From Synaphobranchus kaupii (Eukaryota; Chordata; Actinopteri; Anguilliformes; Synaphobranchidae), in contig CM056383.1 of the NCBI GenBank assembly GCA_029718625.1, positions 17,942,722 to 18,006,721 of the forward strand: a stretch of 64,000 nt of DNA, in the 5' to 3' direction. The notes beneath the pieces are model-generated. The model saw only the letters and a list, made by a program, of their open reading frames with translations, was not told the DNA's origin and made no database searches. Positions 1-11,502 of this stretch are shown here, one piece after another. The stretch's first letter is position 1; each line of letters begins with the position of its first letter. Both the position numbers and the translations under genes were made by a program.

Positions 1-125
1 GCTTTGGAAGAATATTGTGATGCACATCAGTGTGCAGGTCATCTGGCCTCTTCTATATTGTGCAGTTGTATTTATGTGACTACTTATAGTGGGGACACCC
101 CTGGTGTCTCTGTCTGTCTCTGCAG

Positions 126-352
126 ATTCATTCCCTGGAGAAGACACTGAATGAGACGGAGAACCGCAACGGGCAGTTAATGAGCCAAATGAACGAGCGG
201 CTCCTGAGGCTGGAGGGGGAGCTGAGCCAGGTACGGGCCCAGATGGAGCGGCAGGCAGCAGACTACCAGTCACTGCTCAATGTGAAGATGAAGTTGGAGG
301 CAGAGATCGCGAAATACAGGCATCTGCTGGAGGGCCTCCCTGATGAATAGAG
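126..352 (+). CDS. Type I keratin, last coding exon (partial gene)
   Basis: This exon follows a pyrimidine-rich acceptor ending in CTGCAG at 125. It reads in phase 0 for 74 codons to a TAG at 348-350, and a GTGAGG donor starts at 353. The product is the end of the coil 2B rod of an intermediate filament protein. It has the type I keratin spacing LEKTLNETE, then a YQSLLN stretch, then the helix-termination motif LEAEIAKYRHLLEG. The protein would pair with a type II keratin in epithelial filaments. Only four residues (LPDE) follow the motif, so there is essentially no tail domain, shorter even than keratin 19. The stop lies two bases before the donor, so the next exon is 3' untranslated. Upstream exons are outside the window. 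Family assignment is firm; the paralogue cannot be named. Confidence 0.85.
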
Positions 353-489
353 GTGAGGCCGGGACAGACAGGTGGGGGAGGTTGCTGTATTGAAAGCACC
401 CCCCCCCCACACACATATACACATACAGTATATGCACGCCCCACACGCACATACACACATATGCTCCCCCTCACATATACACATATATT

Positions 490-499
490 GCACACACAC

Positions 500-552
<53 letters not shown>
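490..552. repeat. (CA)n microsatellite
   Basis: A nearly pure CA tract, about 31 dinucleotides with one CG interruption, inside the last keratin intron (353-663). It is embedded in further CA/TA-rich sequence from about 410 to 625. Confidence 0.95.
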
Positions 553-553
<1 letters not shown>

Positions 554-663
554 CTACACAAATATGTGTGCATGCACACACATACACGCACATATACTGT
601 ACATAATTACACATGTATACACACACTTTCTGAGAATAATCTCATTCTTCCTCTTCTTCCCAG

Positions 664-1170
664 TCCTGCAAGAAAGAAAGGAAAATGAGCGGTTCAAACA
701 GCAGCCAGAAGGTGGAGCCCCTGAGTGAAGCAGAGGAAAGAGCAGGAGGCAAAGAATATTCAGCAGAGGAAGAGAAGCACTGGAGTGACCCACCCTTGTC
801 CTGGATGTTCAAGAACCAACCACCTTTCCCCAATGCCCATGCATTTATGAGGGCCTTTTCTACAGAATGTCAACCCATCTGTTGTTTTCTTATCAATAGA
901 AAAGTGCTTTCCCATCTAACTTCTTGTCTTGCCTTATCATTTACATTGCTGAGTCACCATAGAGTTGTGAAGTGTTTTCTTTTTCCCAGCAAAAAGCACC
1001 TTTCTCTGAGCATGCATTCTTCATCTGCAACCCCAAAAGCACATTTTGGCTCATGCAAAACCCCTTAAACAGGATATTTGTGTGTGAGATTAATATGATT
1101 CAACCTGCAGCTGCACAGGGGTCAGTCACACCCCTGATGTCAGTAAAACAGGCACAAATAGAGGGGGGAA
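664..1170 (+). other. Probable keratin 3' UTR exon
   Basis: A pyrimidine tract ending in TTCTTCCCAG at 663 is a credible acceptor for the GTGAGG donor at 353. Because the stop precedes the donor, everything here would be untranslated. No clean AATAAA was found up to about 1200, so the 3' end is arbitrary. The open frame at 685-1068 has no recognisable protein features. Confidence 0.4.
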
Positions 1171-1562
1171 ATGCATAAAACAAAAGGAAAAATCAATCAA
1201 AACCTTACACACAACTGAAAGCAAGTTTATTAATGTACAGCATATACAGTAGGTCAATTGTTTAATTAAAAGTTTACATCCTACCTATCAATTCCATATC
1301 TTCACTCTGTCTTCACAAAATGGATAGGAATACACAACAAAGTAACTGGAGCTATATCAGCACGACGGTTGTTAACCTTTTTTGGGTCATGGACCCCTTT
1401 GAGAGTCTTATCCCCTATGGAAAAAGCAGATACTGCAGTATATCAAAATGATCTTAACAATATATTTAAAATATACTGCAGTATATTACATTTCCATAAG
1501 GGATAATACCTTGACTCCCTCCCCAGACAAATGCACTGTCGAGGGGTATATGGCATGTGTAC

Positions 1563-1566
<4 letters not shown>

Positions 1567-1605
<39 letters not shown>
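1567..1605. repeat. (TG)n microsatellite
   Basis: About 19 uninterrupted TG dinucleotides. The surrounding sequence 1171-2012 is otherwise non-coding with nothing recognised. Confidence 0.95.
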
Positions 1606-1608
<3 letters not shown>

Positions 1609-2017
1609 TTCATATATTTCTGTAGGAATTGTTTCCTTTTCTGCCTCCCTTCCTTTTCTAAGTAACAGGAAGGAAATGAAAGCAAAATGTTCTTTAGTCA
1701 ATCGGCAACTGCAAATCCACGTGCTAAGATGTAGATTAAATATCTTCCCCCAACTAATTTCTGTGTGAGTGTGATGTGTGAACTGCCATGCGATAAGAAG
1801 TGATGGCTGACATCACATGCTTCTGAGAAGAGCGTGCTTGTGTGCATTCACAGGCTGTGATAAGCATTGCGGCGTGAGCATGACTGGGTGTCGCAAACTG
1901 GGGAGAACGGGAAAAATATAAAAAAAGCTTATTGCAATGAAATAAGAATGGAAGTGAAAATGAATATATTAGCAACCATATTATGAACGGGATGCTAAGT
2001 TGGTTTTCAATAGACTC

Positions 2018-3747
2018 TGTCATGAACCTAATACGGGCTAGACCCAAATGCAACGACCAGGAGGCAGAGGGACAGAAAAGGGCAATTTATTATAGCTTGG
2101 GGTAGTCCCAAGCTGTACACAGATAATACACAGTAAACACAATAAGTCTGGAGCTTCTCCGGACCTTGAATCTGCTCCAAGCCGGAGCTGGACTTTAAAC
2201 GGCAAACAGGATGTTCCAAGCCGGAACTGGACTTGGTACTGGAACTGGATCGGACCAAACAGGAACTGGATCACGGGAACACGGAGTTGTTCCAAACCGG
2301 AACTGGACTGGACTGGGACTGGGTAGTCACACTGGAACTGGATCACGGGAACACGGAGTTGTTCCAAACCGGAACTGGACTTGATAGGGGACACTGGTTG
2401 TTCCAAACCAGAACTGGACTGGACTGGGACTGGGTAGTCAAACTGGAACTGGATCACGGGAACACGGAGTTGTTCCAAACCGGAACTGGACTTGATAGGG
2501 GACACTGGAAGTTCCAAACCGGAACTGGACTGGACTGGGACTGGGTAGTCAAACTGGAACTGGATCACGGGAACACGGAGTTGTTCCAAACCGGAACTGG
2601 ACTTGATAGGGGACACTGGTTGTTCCAAACCAGAACTGGACTGGACTGGGACTGGGTAGTCAAACTGGAACTGGATCACGGGAACACGGAGTTGTTCCAA
2701 ACCGGAACTGGACTTGATAGGGGACACTGGAAGTTCCAAACCGGAACTGGGCTGACATGAACTGGATCAGGTTTCACTGGAACAGGACAACTGGAACACT
2801 GGAATGTTCCAAACCGGAACTGGACTGGAACTGGACTTGACGGATCTGGACAGACGGGACAAACGGGACGGATAGGGGGAGCGCTAGGCATCCAATAAAT
2901 ATGCTTCGAACTTGTCTCCTGAAGCGAGGGAGGACATAGAGAACAGACAACTGGTTATGGAATACATGAAATGTAAGGAGGGGGAGCCGGGGAATAATTG
3001 TAACAGGTAACCAGGTAATGGAAGCAGAGGAAGGGGTAGCGGCTGGATACGGCAAGGCAGAGCAGTGCAGCGGACCGCGGGTTGGCCCGGTTGAGGTAGC
3101 AGGGCAACAGTAGTAGATGCAACCGTAACCGTAACAATGGCGGTAGCCACGGCCGGACAGGAACCACTGTAGAATGGAGGAGCAGAACACCCAGCTGCGG
3201 GAGCAACGTCAGGTGGGAGCGGAGGTACCGCAACACAATCAGGGAAACGCGAACAGCTACAGACTGGCAGAAACAGTAGAATGGTGGTTAACGAGACAGG
3301 CAATATTTAGGCAGGAAGAACCGCAAACAGACAGGACTGGTTAGCAAACAACAGAAGGCAGTGAGTATTAAAGCCCCGAGACAGAACCAAACTGAAGTTA
3401 GATGCACAGGACAGGGATTCAAAGACCAGCATACAAACGAACAACGTTAACGAACTGGCGCCGAATAGCAGCCAGCCGGAGGGTTAAATAGGGAAGTGAG
3501 ATTGGAAACAATTAAGAAGGCGTGCAAATGTAAGCGAGGGTAATTGAACAAGCGAAGTGTGAGGAATGCATGTTGCAACGGAGAAAGGAGATAGGCTGAG
3601 ACAGGAGTGGGGAAAGGGAGTGAAACAAACGGAAGGAACACGCCCAGTCTGCAGCAACGGGGAAAACACGGAGAAAGGGAATCAAACATGACACGGAGGG
3701 AAAGGGCAAAACACAGAAAACGGACAGGATGGGAACGGAACGTTACA
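2018..3747 (-). mobile_element. Solo LTR of a retrotransposon (minus strand), minisatellite-expanded
   Basis: On the + strand the unit starts TGTCATGAAC and ends CGTTACA. It is flanked by a perfect 5-bp direct repeat GACTC at 2013-2017 and 3748-3752. Read on the minus strand it is a TG...CA LTR beginning TGTAACG, with a polyadenylation signal AATAAA at 2091-2086 about 70 bp before its 3' end. Its end region has the GTTGCATTTGGGTCTAG type of sequence that also occurs near the end of the other LTR at 42975. No internal retroviral-type genes are present, so this is a solo LTR left by recombination. At 1730 bp it is long because a 111-bp tandem array lies inside it. Ty3/gypsy-like is the likeliest class but is not proven. 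Confidence 0.75.
2212..2830. repeat. 111-bp minisatellite with 222-bp dimer order
   Basis: The motif GTAGTCA recurs at 2323, 2434, 2545 and 2656, exactly 111 bp apart. Alternate units carry TTGTTCCAAACCAGA or AAGTTCCAAACCGGA, giving a 222-bp higher-order repeat. Each unit is itself made of short GGAACTGGACT-like pieces. Since 111 is a multiple of three, frames stay open on both strands (2233-2760 + and 2038-2739 -), but these are by-products of periodicity. Confidence 0.92.
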
Positions 3748-4177
3748 GACTCTGCAATTTCAACAGGTTTTGAAAGCTATTTTAGAACCTAATACTTCAG
3801 TAAATATTAGCAGAGTCCACTGGCTGCAGGTAATGAATCTCTGATCTTGTAAACGGGGACCAGTGAAGGGAGACAAAATACATTTTCCTCCACCCACTTC
3901 AAACAACATACTACCTGTAAAACTACAGACAGTGTATTTATTAACCAGAGTGTAGTAGAATAAAAACACCTTGTTCTTAAGTTATTATCAAAGGTGGTTT
4001 TTCGTGAAGTTTGAACACTGTGGAACATAGCTTTTATCTGTCAGTAACCGTGTGGAAATCAATCTATGGTTAATATCACAAATACCAGAGTTTAGCCAGA
4101 CATCCCAGAGTCATAGGCACCAAGGCACATACTTTTATATTCCCCTGTATTTGTTCGTTATGACAGACCTTCAAGAG

Positions 4178-4297
4178 AAGAGTGGTTAAGGTTAAGGAAC
4201 AGGGCTTGTAACTAAAAGGCTTGCGGGTTAGATTCCCAGGTTGGACGCTGCTGCTGTATCCTTGAGCAAGATACTGTACCTGCATTGCTTCAATATA
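4178..4297 (+). mobile_element. tRNA-derived SINE, 5' part (split by a transposon)
   Basis: The sequence has a degenerate box A (AGTGGTTAAGG) and box B (GGTTAGATTCCC). The common fish SINE body follows: GCTGCTGTATCCTTGAGCAA, then ACCTGCATTGCTTCAATATA. The body breaks at the TA at 4298-4299, where a Tc1-like element is inserted, and resumes at 5884. Confidence 0.7.
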
Positions 4298-5029
4298 TAC
4301 AGTGAGCACCATAATTTATTGGACAGTGACACATTTTTTGTTATTTTGGTTCTGTACTCTACCACTTTGAGTTTGAAAGGATATAATGACAATGAGGTTG
4401 AAGTGCAGACTGTCATTTTTATCCATATCGGATGAACCGTTTAGAAATTATAGAACCTTTTGTACATAGTCCCCCCAAGTTTCGGGGATCAAAAAAAAAT
4501 GGAAAGTTTAACATAATGTAGAATAAAGTAATAATTTTTAATATTTGGTCACATATCCTTTGCATATGCTTGTTTGATACCTCAGATCCTTGATGACTTA
4601 CACCCATTTAGCCAACACTGTTCCAGCGTAATTTAGATTAGATTAAGATTAAGATAGATTAAGATGTAATTTACGATTGAAGAGTATGGATCACATGGTT
4701 GGCTAAATGGATGCACTGACCTTCTGAGCCAAACTCTAAAGTATTGGCTCAATAGAATCAAATGGTGGCGCTATAGAGCATAATATATATTTTTTAATTC
4801 ATAAATTCATAAAAAATCACCATTATTTTTTAGACATTTAAAACTTGCTGTTGTGATCAATTTCCTCATCTGGAACATATGTATGTCCCATATATGTCGC
4901 TGACATCTTGGATTGGCCGCCATTTTGGAAATGCTATTACCATTTCCCTTCATGAAAAATCACTGTTGTGTTTTAAACATTGAAAATTATGTGTCGTGAT
5001 CAATCACTGAGCAGCCACGGGTTATCTGT

Positions 5030-5165
5030 TATGGCTTAGTGGTAAGAGCAATGGCTTTGTTTGTGGGAGACCCTGGTTCAATCCCCACCAGGCAGGCCCA
5101 CCATAGGTTACTTTTCTTTTTGATGAAAACAATGCACAGTTTGTTATGCTTTTCACACTTAATAA
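5030..5165 (+). repeat. tRNA-like module with shared tail (copy 1)
   Basis: A tRNA-like segment has box A-like GGCTTAGTGGTAAGAGC and box B-like GGTTCAATCCCC. It is followed by an AACAATGCACAGTTTGTTATG-type tail and CTTTTCACA. The same tail follows different tRNA-like heads at 5335, 6700 and 13670. Confidence 0.5.
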
Positions 5166-5334
5166 TGTTCTTTTCACATTATTGCAAAGGCGAAGAGATT
5201 TACTATTCACACTAGTACTTAAATGAGTGAAACAAATAAAGTTTTAATAAAGTTTTTTATCCTCCCAAATTCATCATCAAAAATGCTCCATACCCTCCAA
5301 TAATTCTCCCCGTACAATACAACATCTGCAATGG

Positions 5335-5465
5335 CTTTGTGGTTAGAGTGATTGCTTTCGATGTGGGAAACCAGGGTTCAAATCCCACCAGGTGCCAACG
5401 GTTGCAATTCTTTTCGACAACACAACATGCACTTTCTTATGCTTTTCACATCTACAAATCTTATT
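5335..5465 (+). repeat. tRNA-like module with shared tail (copy 2)
   Basis: Box A-like TGTGGTTAGAGTGATTG and box B-like GGTTCAAATCCC are followed by AACATGCACTTTCTTATGC and TTTTCACA. It is related to the module at 5030 but has a different anticodon arm. It is not a functional tRNA gene because the stems do not pair. Confidence 0.45.
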
Positions 5466-5883
5466 TTCACATTAATGGGGTAGGAAACACTAAAACAATT
5501 TTTTTGAGTAAATATCTAGGCATTGCCTCAGATTGAAGGCCTCTTTCGTGAATGTCTTCTCAAATTATTCAGTTTACCCAGAATTAACTGAAGGTGGTGG
5601 TCTGAAAACAGTTTGACCTTTTATACATATTCATGTTTAGATACTCATGTCATGCAGCTACATGTGTCTCACGTATACCTTCCGAGACTCGATTGTAAAA
5701 GGAAACCAATGTAACATGATTACAACAATAATTACAACCTTTTGCTTGGACCCCCGTGTAGTCGCTGCTTTGCGGCTATATTTGTCATTGTATCCTTTCA
5801 AACGAAAAGTGCTAGACTACAGAACAAAAATAACAAAAAATGTGTCACTGTCAAATTAATTATGGTGCTCAGTGCTCACTGTA

Positions 5884-5975
5884 TCTGGCTGCTGGATCTG
5901 GATGCTATGTAAAAAATGCAAAAAGCTGTGCAAGTTGCTCTGGATAGGAGTGTCTGCTAAATGCCTGTAGTATAG
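5884..5975 (+). mobile_element. tRNA-derived SINE, 3' part
   Basis: This is the continuation of the SINE broken at 4297. It contains TGCAAGTTGCTCTGGATAGG and GTGTCTGCTAAATGCCTG, the conserved tail shared by many fish SINEs and their partner LINEs. Confidence 0.7.
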
Positions 5976-6398
5976 AGCTCCGTAGTCCCGCCCACTTTGG
6001 TGACAAATTTCTGGTGCCACTTTTCTGAAAAAACATAATGGGAGTCAATGGACTGAAAAAGTTTTTTTTCTATATTCAGGCAGCTAGACGTTCAAAACAC
6101 GCAAGAGAGGGGTTGTCATATTTTTAAATAATTTATGAAATTGGTCATTTAAAATTATGTCCAACAAATAAACAACAAGAGCGTTTTCAAAAAAACAACC
6201 AAAACGACTACAACATCCGGTCTACTCACTTGCTTACACTGCTGAAGTGAAAGCCATAAAGCTGACACTTTCGACATGGCCAGACTGATAGTGATTCTCG
6301 CCCTTGATGATACTGTTAGTTTCACTCCCATAATAAGACAAAGTGATAGCCATGTTCGCTAGCAGAGCGACCAGTAGCTACTTCTTTGCCCGGTAGCT

Positions 6399-6866
6399 TC
6401 CATTGGGATGGCAGGTATGCCATCTGCCAAGTTACGGCTTGGTGGGGCATGCTCCATACCTATACAGCACCGAGAGTTTGGCACTTTTCAGGGTTTCCTA
6501 CAGAAGTAACCACAAAGACCATAGACTCTCAGCCCTTAAAAACATTAACTTCTGTATGTTCTGACCTCATGTAACCACACAGCATTCACATACAACTTCA
6601 CACATCCACACAATAAAGCCCCAAACATAGGTTATTTAGCCGTTTTTCTCCTTCCTCTTCCGCTTCTTCTTCTTCTTCTTCTTCTTCTTCTTCTTCTTCC
6701 AATTGGCTAGAGCTGTTGTTGCGCACATGGAGGATTGTGGGTTCGAGCCCAGCAGGGCACATGCTTAGTTTCCACAAAAACAATGTGCAACTGTTAAGTA
6801 CTTTTAATTTCTTAGACTGTTATTCTTTTCACATTAACACATTAACGTATTTTTAATCTTTGGAGG
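6399..6866 (+). repeat. Interspersed repeat with terminal hairpin, CTT tract and tRNA-like part
   Basis: It begins with GATGGCAGGTATGCCATC, a 7-bp stem with a GGTA loop. A block then matches, in inverted orientation, the repeat at 32560-33143. Next come a CTT microsatellite (about 6660-6700) and a tRNA-like segment (6700-6765, box B GGTTCGAGCCC). It ends in the AACAATGTGCAACTGTTAAG tail. Class unknown. Confidence 0.6.
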
Positions 6867-6916
6867 ATGATAAAAATTGTGTTGAACGATAAGAATCATA
6901 GCCCTGACCGAAGTCA

Positions 6917-7135
6917 CAAGGTGCTGTGGGATTCACACAGGATACAGTCTCAAGTCTCAATATGCATTGGCAAGAAAATTGAAGAGGACTTCCGCAGTGA
7001 CGCTCCTCCCTTTATGGGAGGAATTACGTCACTACGCAGGGGTCATGTACCATGACAAATTCTGGTATGAGTCTCGATGCATCTCAAGGCCATCCATATT
7101 GACAAACCTAATGGTCTAAGGAACGAAATAGAACG
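6917..7135 (+). mobile_element. DIRS-like terminal repeat fragment
   Basis: It is closely similar, in inverted orientation, to 21665-21910. The block contains CAGTGACGCTCCTCC, GGAGGAATTACGTCACTACG and GTCATGTACCATGACA, which I recall as typical of fish DIRS-type (tyrosine recombinase) element ends. The assignment also rests on the DIRS-like ORF next to the other copy. Confidence 0.55.
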
Positions 7136-8430
7136 CCGTGTAGCGTTCAGGCGAATGCTAATAAGGGTTAGCATCCGTTTATGTCAAAACATCTCTCAAC
7201 CTAGATGTCCCCCACCCCGATGTCTAGATTTCAGCTAATTTAGGTTGGATGAGTTTTGGCATGTGTCTTCTCAGTAATTCACAGGACATGGCATAAGTCT
7301 CCATCCCACATAACATCAACACAATCCTTACAGACACACAGGCACAGATCACAGATGTTCTCCTTAAACACACAGATCACTCAGACAACATTAAAGAGTA
7401 GGCCCATCCTGGGGTTTTTACCTGTCTCGTTTACCTGCCTCAGGTGATACATTGATTGTCTGGATAACCTCTTCAACAGCTGAGAAAGGAGGAGTGACTC
7501 TTATCAATCATCACATACCAGTCCCAAAGAGCTGCTATTAACACTACAATAGATTGAAGTGTAATTTAATCCACAACACCTAAATTATAAACCAGAACTG
7601 CAAACCTTTGGTATGATGAATATTTGGTGCTAACTTAACAATGCAAAGAATGTCCATGTGAAACAGGTTTCATAATGATACCTCATCATTTGTGAGCCTC
7701 TAAACATCAAAAGAAAAAGGAAAATTACAGCTTTGGCAGCAGGCTAACATTATTCATGGTTTGACAGAGTCATTTAACAGTACTAGTATTTTCTTACAAC
7801 AATAAATAAACCACGTTGTAAGTACACACTGTCCTTTTCAATTAATGGTATATTATCTTCAAGATAACTGATTATATTTCTAAATCACAAACAAAAAATC
7901 ACACACAATCATTGTCTCAAGTACCTTCAAGTGTCTTCTAATATTCTATAAATGTCCTCAGAAGGTACATTTCTCCAGTGAGAGTTTTTGTACATTGTGA
8001 ACATTACGGTGTTTAGTTAAGACTTTTGTTTGAACTTGGACATCATATTTTTTTCATATTTAGGCTAAAGCAGTGTTTTTATTAATACATTTTAGCACAT
8101 TGTTAATGGGGAAAGAACAGTTGATTGCTTCGTCTAATCACGTCAGTTCCACCATGTGTAATACATGTTATATATTTTTTATAGAAAGCTCACAAAACCT
8201 GAAATGCCTTCTTTTTCCTTTGTTTCACCTTTTACTTTTTGCACAAGCACATGTTGTGAATATTTATATTTTGCATCGGTTTAACTTAGTTTGGACTTTC
8301 TCCTTATTTTATGTCAGTGTGCGGGTTTCTTTCACTTTTTTCCTGCATTGATTTTTGCAACCTACACGCCTGGATTATACCTCTCAGGATTAAGTGAAGA
8401 GTGCAAATTTTAAGAACCTTTGACAGAAAG

Positions 8431-8433
<3 letters not shown>
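7136..8433. other. Intergenic, nothing recognised
   Basis: AT-rich sequence without a supported gene. Open frames here (for example 8073-8351) are short and lack recognisable motifs or splice context. Confidence 0.6.

Positions 8434-8514
<81 letters not shown>
8434..8514. repeat. (CA)n microsatellite
   Basis: About 40 perfect CA dinucleotides without interruption, suggesting recent expansion. Confidence 0.97.
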
Positions 8515-8516
<2 letters not shown>

Positions 8517-8594
8517 AACTTAGATACATGCTGATGCAAATCATACAATGTTGAAAGTTCAGAACGACCACTTTGATTTATTAATTTGTTCATC

Positions 8595-9795
8595 AGTGTA
8601 CCACACGTCCTCTCTGTAACCTACCCCCTCAGTGTTCCACACTTCCTTTCTGTACCCTACCCCCCTCAGTGTACCACACTTCCTCTCTGTACCCTACCCC
8701 CTCAGTGTACCACACTTCCTCTCTGTACCTTACCCCCTCAGTGTAACACACTTCCTCTCTGTACCCTACCCCCTTAGTGTACCACACCTCCTCTCTGTTC
8801 CCTACCCCCTCAGTGTACCACACTTCCTCTCTGTATCCTATCCCCTCAGTGTAGTACCACACTTCCTCTCTGTACCCTACCCCCTCAGTGTACCATACTT
8901 CCTCTCTGTACCCTACCCCCTTAGTGTACCACACTTCCTCTCTGTACCCTACCCCCTTAGTGTACCACATTTCGTCTCTGTACCCTACCCCCTCAGTGTA
9001 CCACACTTCCTCTCTGTACCCTATGCCCTCAGTGTACCACACTTTCTCTCTGTACCCTACCCCCTTAGTGTACCACATTTCGTCTCTGTACCCTACCCCC
9101 TCAGTGTACCACACTTCCTCTCTGTACCCTATGCCCTTAGTGTACCACACTTCCTCTCTGTACCCTACCCCCTTAGTGTACCACATTTCGTCTCTGTACC
9201 CTACCCCCTCAGTGTACCACACTTCCTCTCTGTACCCTATGCCCTCAGTGTACCACACTTTCTCTCTGTACCCTACCCCCTTAGTGTAGCACACTTCCTC
9301 TCTGTACCCTACCCTCTTAGTGTACCACATTTCCTTTCGGTACCCTGCCCCCTCAGTGTACCACACTTCCTTTCTGTACCCTACCCCCTCAGTGTACCAC
9401 ACTTCCTCTCTGTACTCTATGCCCTCAGTGTACCACACTTCCTCTCTGTACCCTACCACCTCAGTGTACCACACTTCCTTTCTGTACCCTACCCCCCTCA
9501 GTGTACCACACTTCCTCTCTGTACTCTATGCCCTCAGTGTACCACACTTCCTCTCTGTACCCTACCACCTCAGTGTACCACACTTCCTCTCTGTACCCTA
9601 CCCCCTTAGTGTACCACACTTCCTCTCTGTACCCTACCCCCTCTGTGTACCACATTTCCACTCTGTACCCTACCCCCTCAGTGTACCACACTACCTTTCT
9701 GTACCCTACCCGCTCAGTGTACCACACTTCCTCTCTGTACCCTACCCCCTTAGTGTACCACACTTCCTCTCTGTACCCTACCCCCTCATTGTACC
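8595..9795. repeat. 36-bp minisatellite, about 33 copies
   Basis: The unit is built from CAGTGTACCACACTTCC, TCTCTGTACCCTACCCC and variants (TATGCCC, CATTTCG, CTTAG). Blocks of variants recur in the same order, for example around 8960-9070, 9075-9190 and 9190-9250, showing higher-order duplication. The 12-codon period leaves frames open on both strands (8632-9609 +, 8629-9474 -). No start context, splice site or homology supports translation. Confidence 0.93.
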
Positions 9796-9829
9796 ATATT
9801 GACACACTAAACTTGTCTATGAGAAAATG

Positions 9830-11502
9830 TATCACAAACCCTATCTACGTCGGAACTTTAAATGACCCCCAGAGCTCCTTAATATTACACAACACAGAGT
9901 TGAATGTTGGAACTGATGCAGGAGGTGAGTTATTTTTATGAGCAGATATTTAAAGACAATTTCTGAGTTTTACTGATGACCTCATGCTTGCTGCTTGAAC
10001 ATTATTGTGAAATTATTATTGTGAAATTATTTGAGTGAAAAACAAGTATGCCTGTCACGGGTCATTATTCATAAGAAGAATCACGGAAGGAGAGAACTGA
10101 TCAGTTTTGCCTTTTAGTTAATAACGGATTAGGCTGGGATATAGATGGAGGAGACTCCAGCTTGGAAACACTTTAAGAATCCGGGCCCTGAGCTTATCAT
10201 GGTGAATACATAGGAATCATTCCTTTTCCCTGAAAATAGGTGCATTTCAGACAGATATTTACTAAATACCCGAAATCTTAATTCAAAATACGGATGTGAG
10301 CCATATGCATTTTTGTTATTTAATGCAGCAGTTTAACTGGAGAGGGGAGCTCATTAATGCTGAGAGCCTGAGCAGTAATGCAGCTAGTAAGCATGCGTGA
10401 AACTCTATTTCTCTCAGATGGCCCCCAGAACTGAAGGAAATGGAGACTAGCTCCTGCGGCAATGCTCTTACGCACCCACGCGAATGTACAGTCCTCCAGA
10501 GCAGAAATTAAATATATAAATATATTTGTAGGATTTCATGAACTCTGTGCCCCAGGGAAGAAATAGATAGCCTGCTGTTTATGGGCTAGAGTGGTGGCCA
10601 GCTCCTGCCCCGACCCCTATAATTACCTGTGTTTCAGGGCAGAACATTCTCACAAAAGGAGGCACGGAAAATGAATACTGTCTCAGATCTGTTAAGCCGG
10701 TGGAATTTTTTTCAGGTTCTTTGGTTTTGTTGTTTTTTTTTAAAACATGGTTATTATGACAGAAACACATGAGTGTTCTCCCTGCAAAAATAATGAATAC
10801 ATAAATTAATGTGGAAATGTAGCTATAAATTAACAAATAAATGATTAAATGCATTTATTGCCATATAAATTACAATAGAAATTAGGGAATAAACAGTCTA
10901 AAATATATTTTAAAATATATTCATTGTTTTGTTAGCTTGCATATTTATTCTTTAATTTCTCTGCTGACATGCAAATGAATGGTGTCAGCAATCTGGTTCA
11001 GTGATGACTGATCATTTGATGCACTAATGATGTATTGACTATTAGATGATCAGAGGAGCTACTTTCCTATCAGAACTTGATAAGGAGAAATAACATTAAG
11101 CACTTCTAGCTGTATGCAAGCAAGCGAGCAAACAAAAAATAAAGAAACTGTACTCAGTAGCCAGTTTTGTGCTTTTCAAATACAGTACCAAGCAAATATA
11201 ACTGGGCAGTCAAATAATTACTAACCTTTTTACGATGGCTTTTGGATGATTATATTTTAGTATATTGTTTTATTGTTTTTTGTTTTGCTCTTAAATTTTT
11301 TTATCCACTAGCTGTCTTGTTAATTTCTGTGCTCAGATTATATTAAGCGGGCCGAGCTGCGTAGCTGCTGATACCCTATTGTTGGATTGTTGGATTATTA
11401 TTTTTTATTTTTTTCCCCTTTCACCTAAAATTCCTGTGAGCTGGTTTGGCCTAGAAACACCAAACTTGGCAGGCTTGTGGGGATTGCCAAACTCTTGGAT
11501 CC
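9830..11502. other. Intergenic, nothing recognised
   Basis: No gene, terminal repeat or tandem array is seen. Sequence is AT-rich with short homopolymers. It could hold conserved non-coding elements, which cannot be judged from one genome. Confidence 0.55.

Larger units (their letters stand above)
4300..5881. mobile_element. Non-autonomous Tc1-like element inserted in a SINE
   Basis: The left end CAGTGAGCACCATAATTT and the inverted right end (GGTGCTCAGTGCTCACTG, with a 7-bp internal duplication) are flanked by TA on both sides (4298-4299, 5882-5883). This is the Tc1/mariner target duplication. The terminal repeats continue through GACAGTGACACATTTTTTG. No transposase frame remains. The interior holds other repeats, including two tRNA-like modules near 5035 and 5340 and GTGGCGCTATAGAG-type degenerate sequence. 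Confidence 0.75.

Noticed and set aside
2038..2760. Long open frames on both strands (233 codons -, 175 codons +)
   Set aside because: They coincide with the 111-bp tandem array inside the solo LTR. The period is a multiple of three, so open frames are expected without selection.
5030..5110. Functional tRNA genes at 5030, 5335, 6700, 13670 and 25980
   Set aside because: Box A and box B-like text is present, but acceptor and D/T stems do not pair properly and each lies in a repeat. They are SINE or SINE-like heads.
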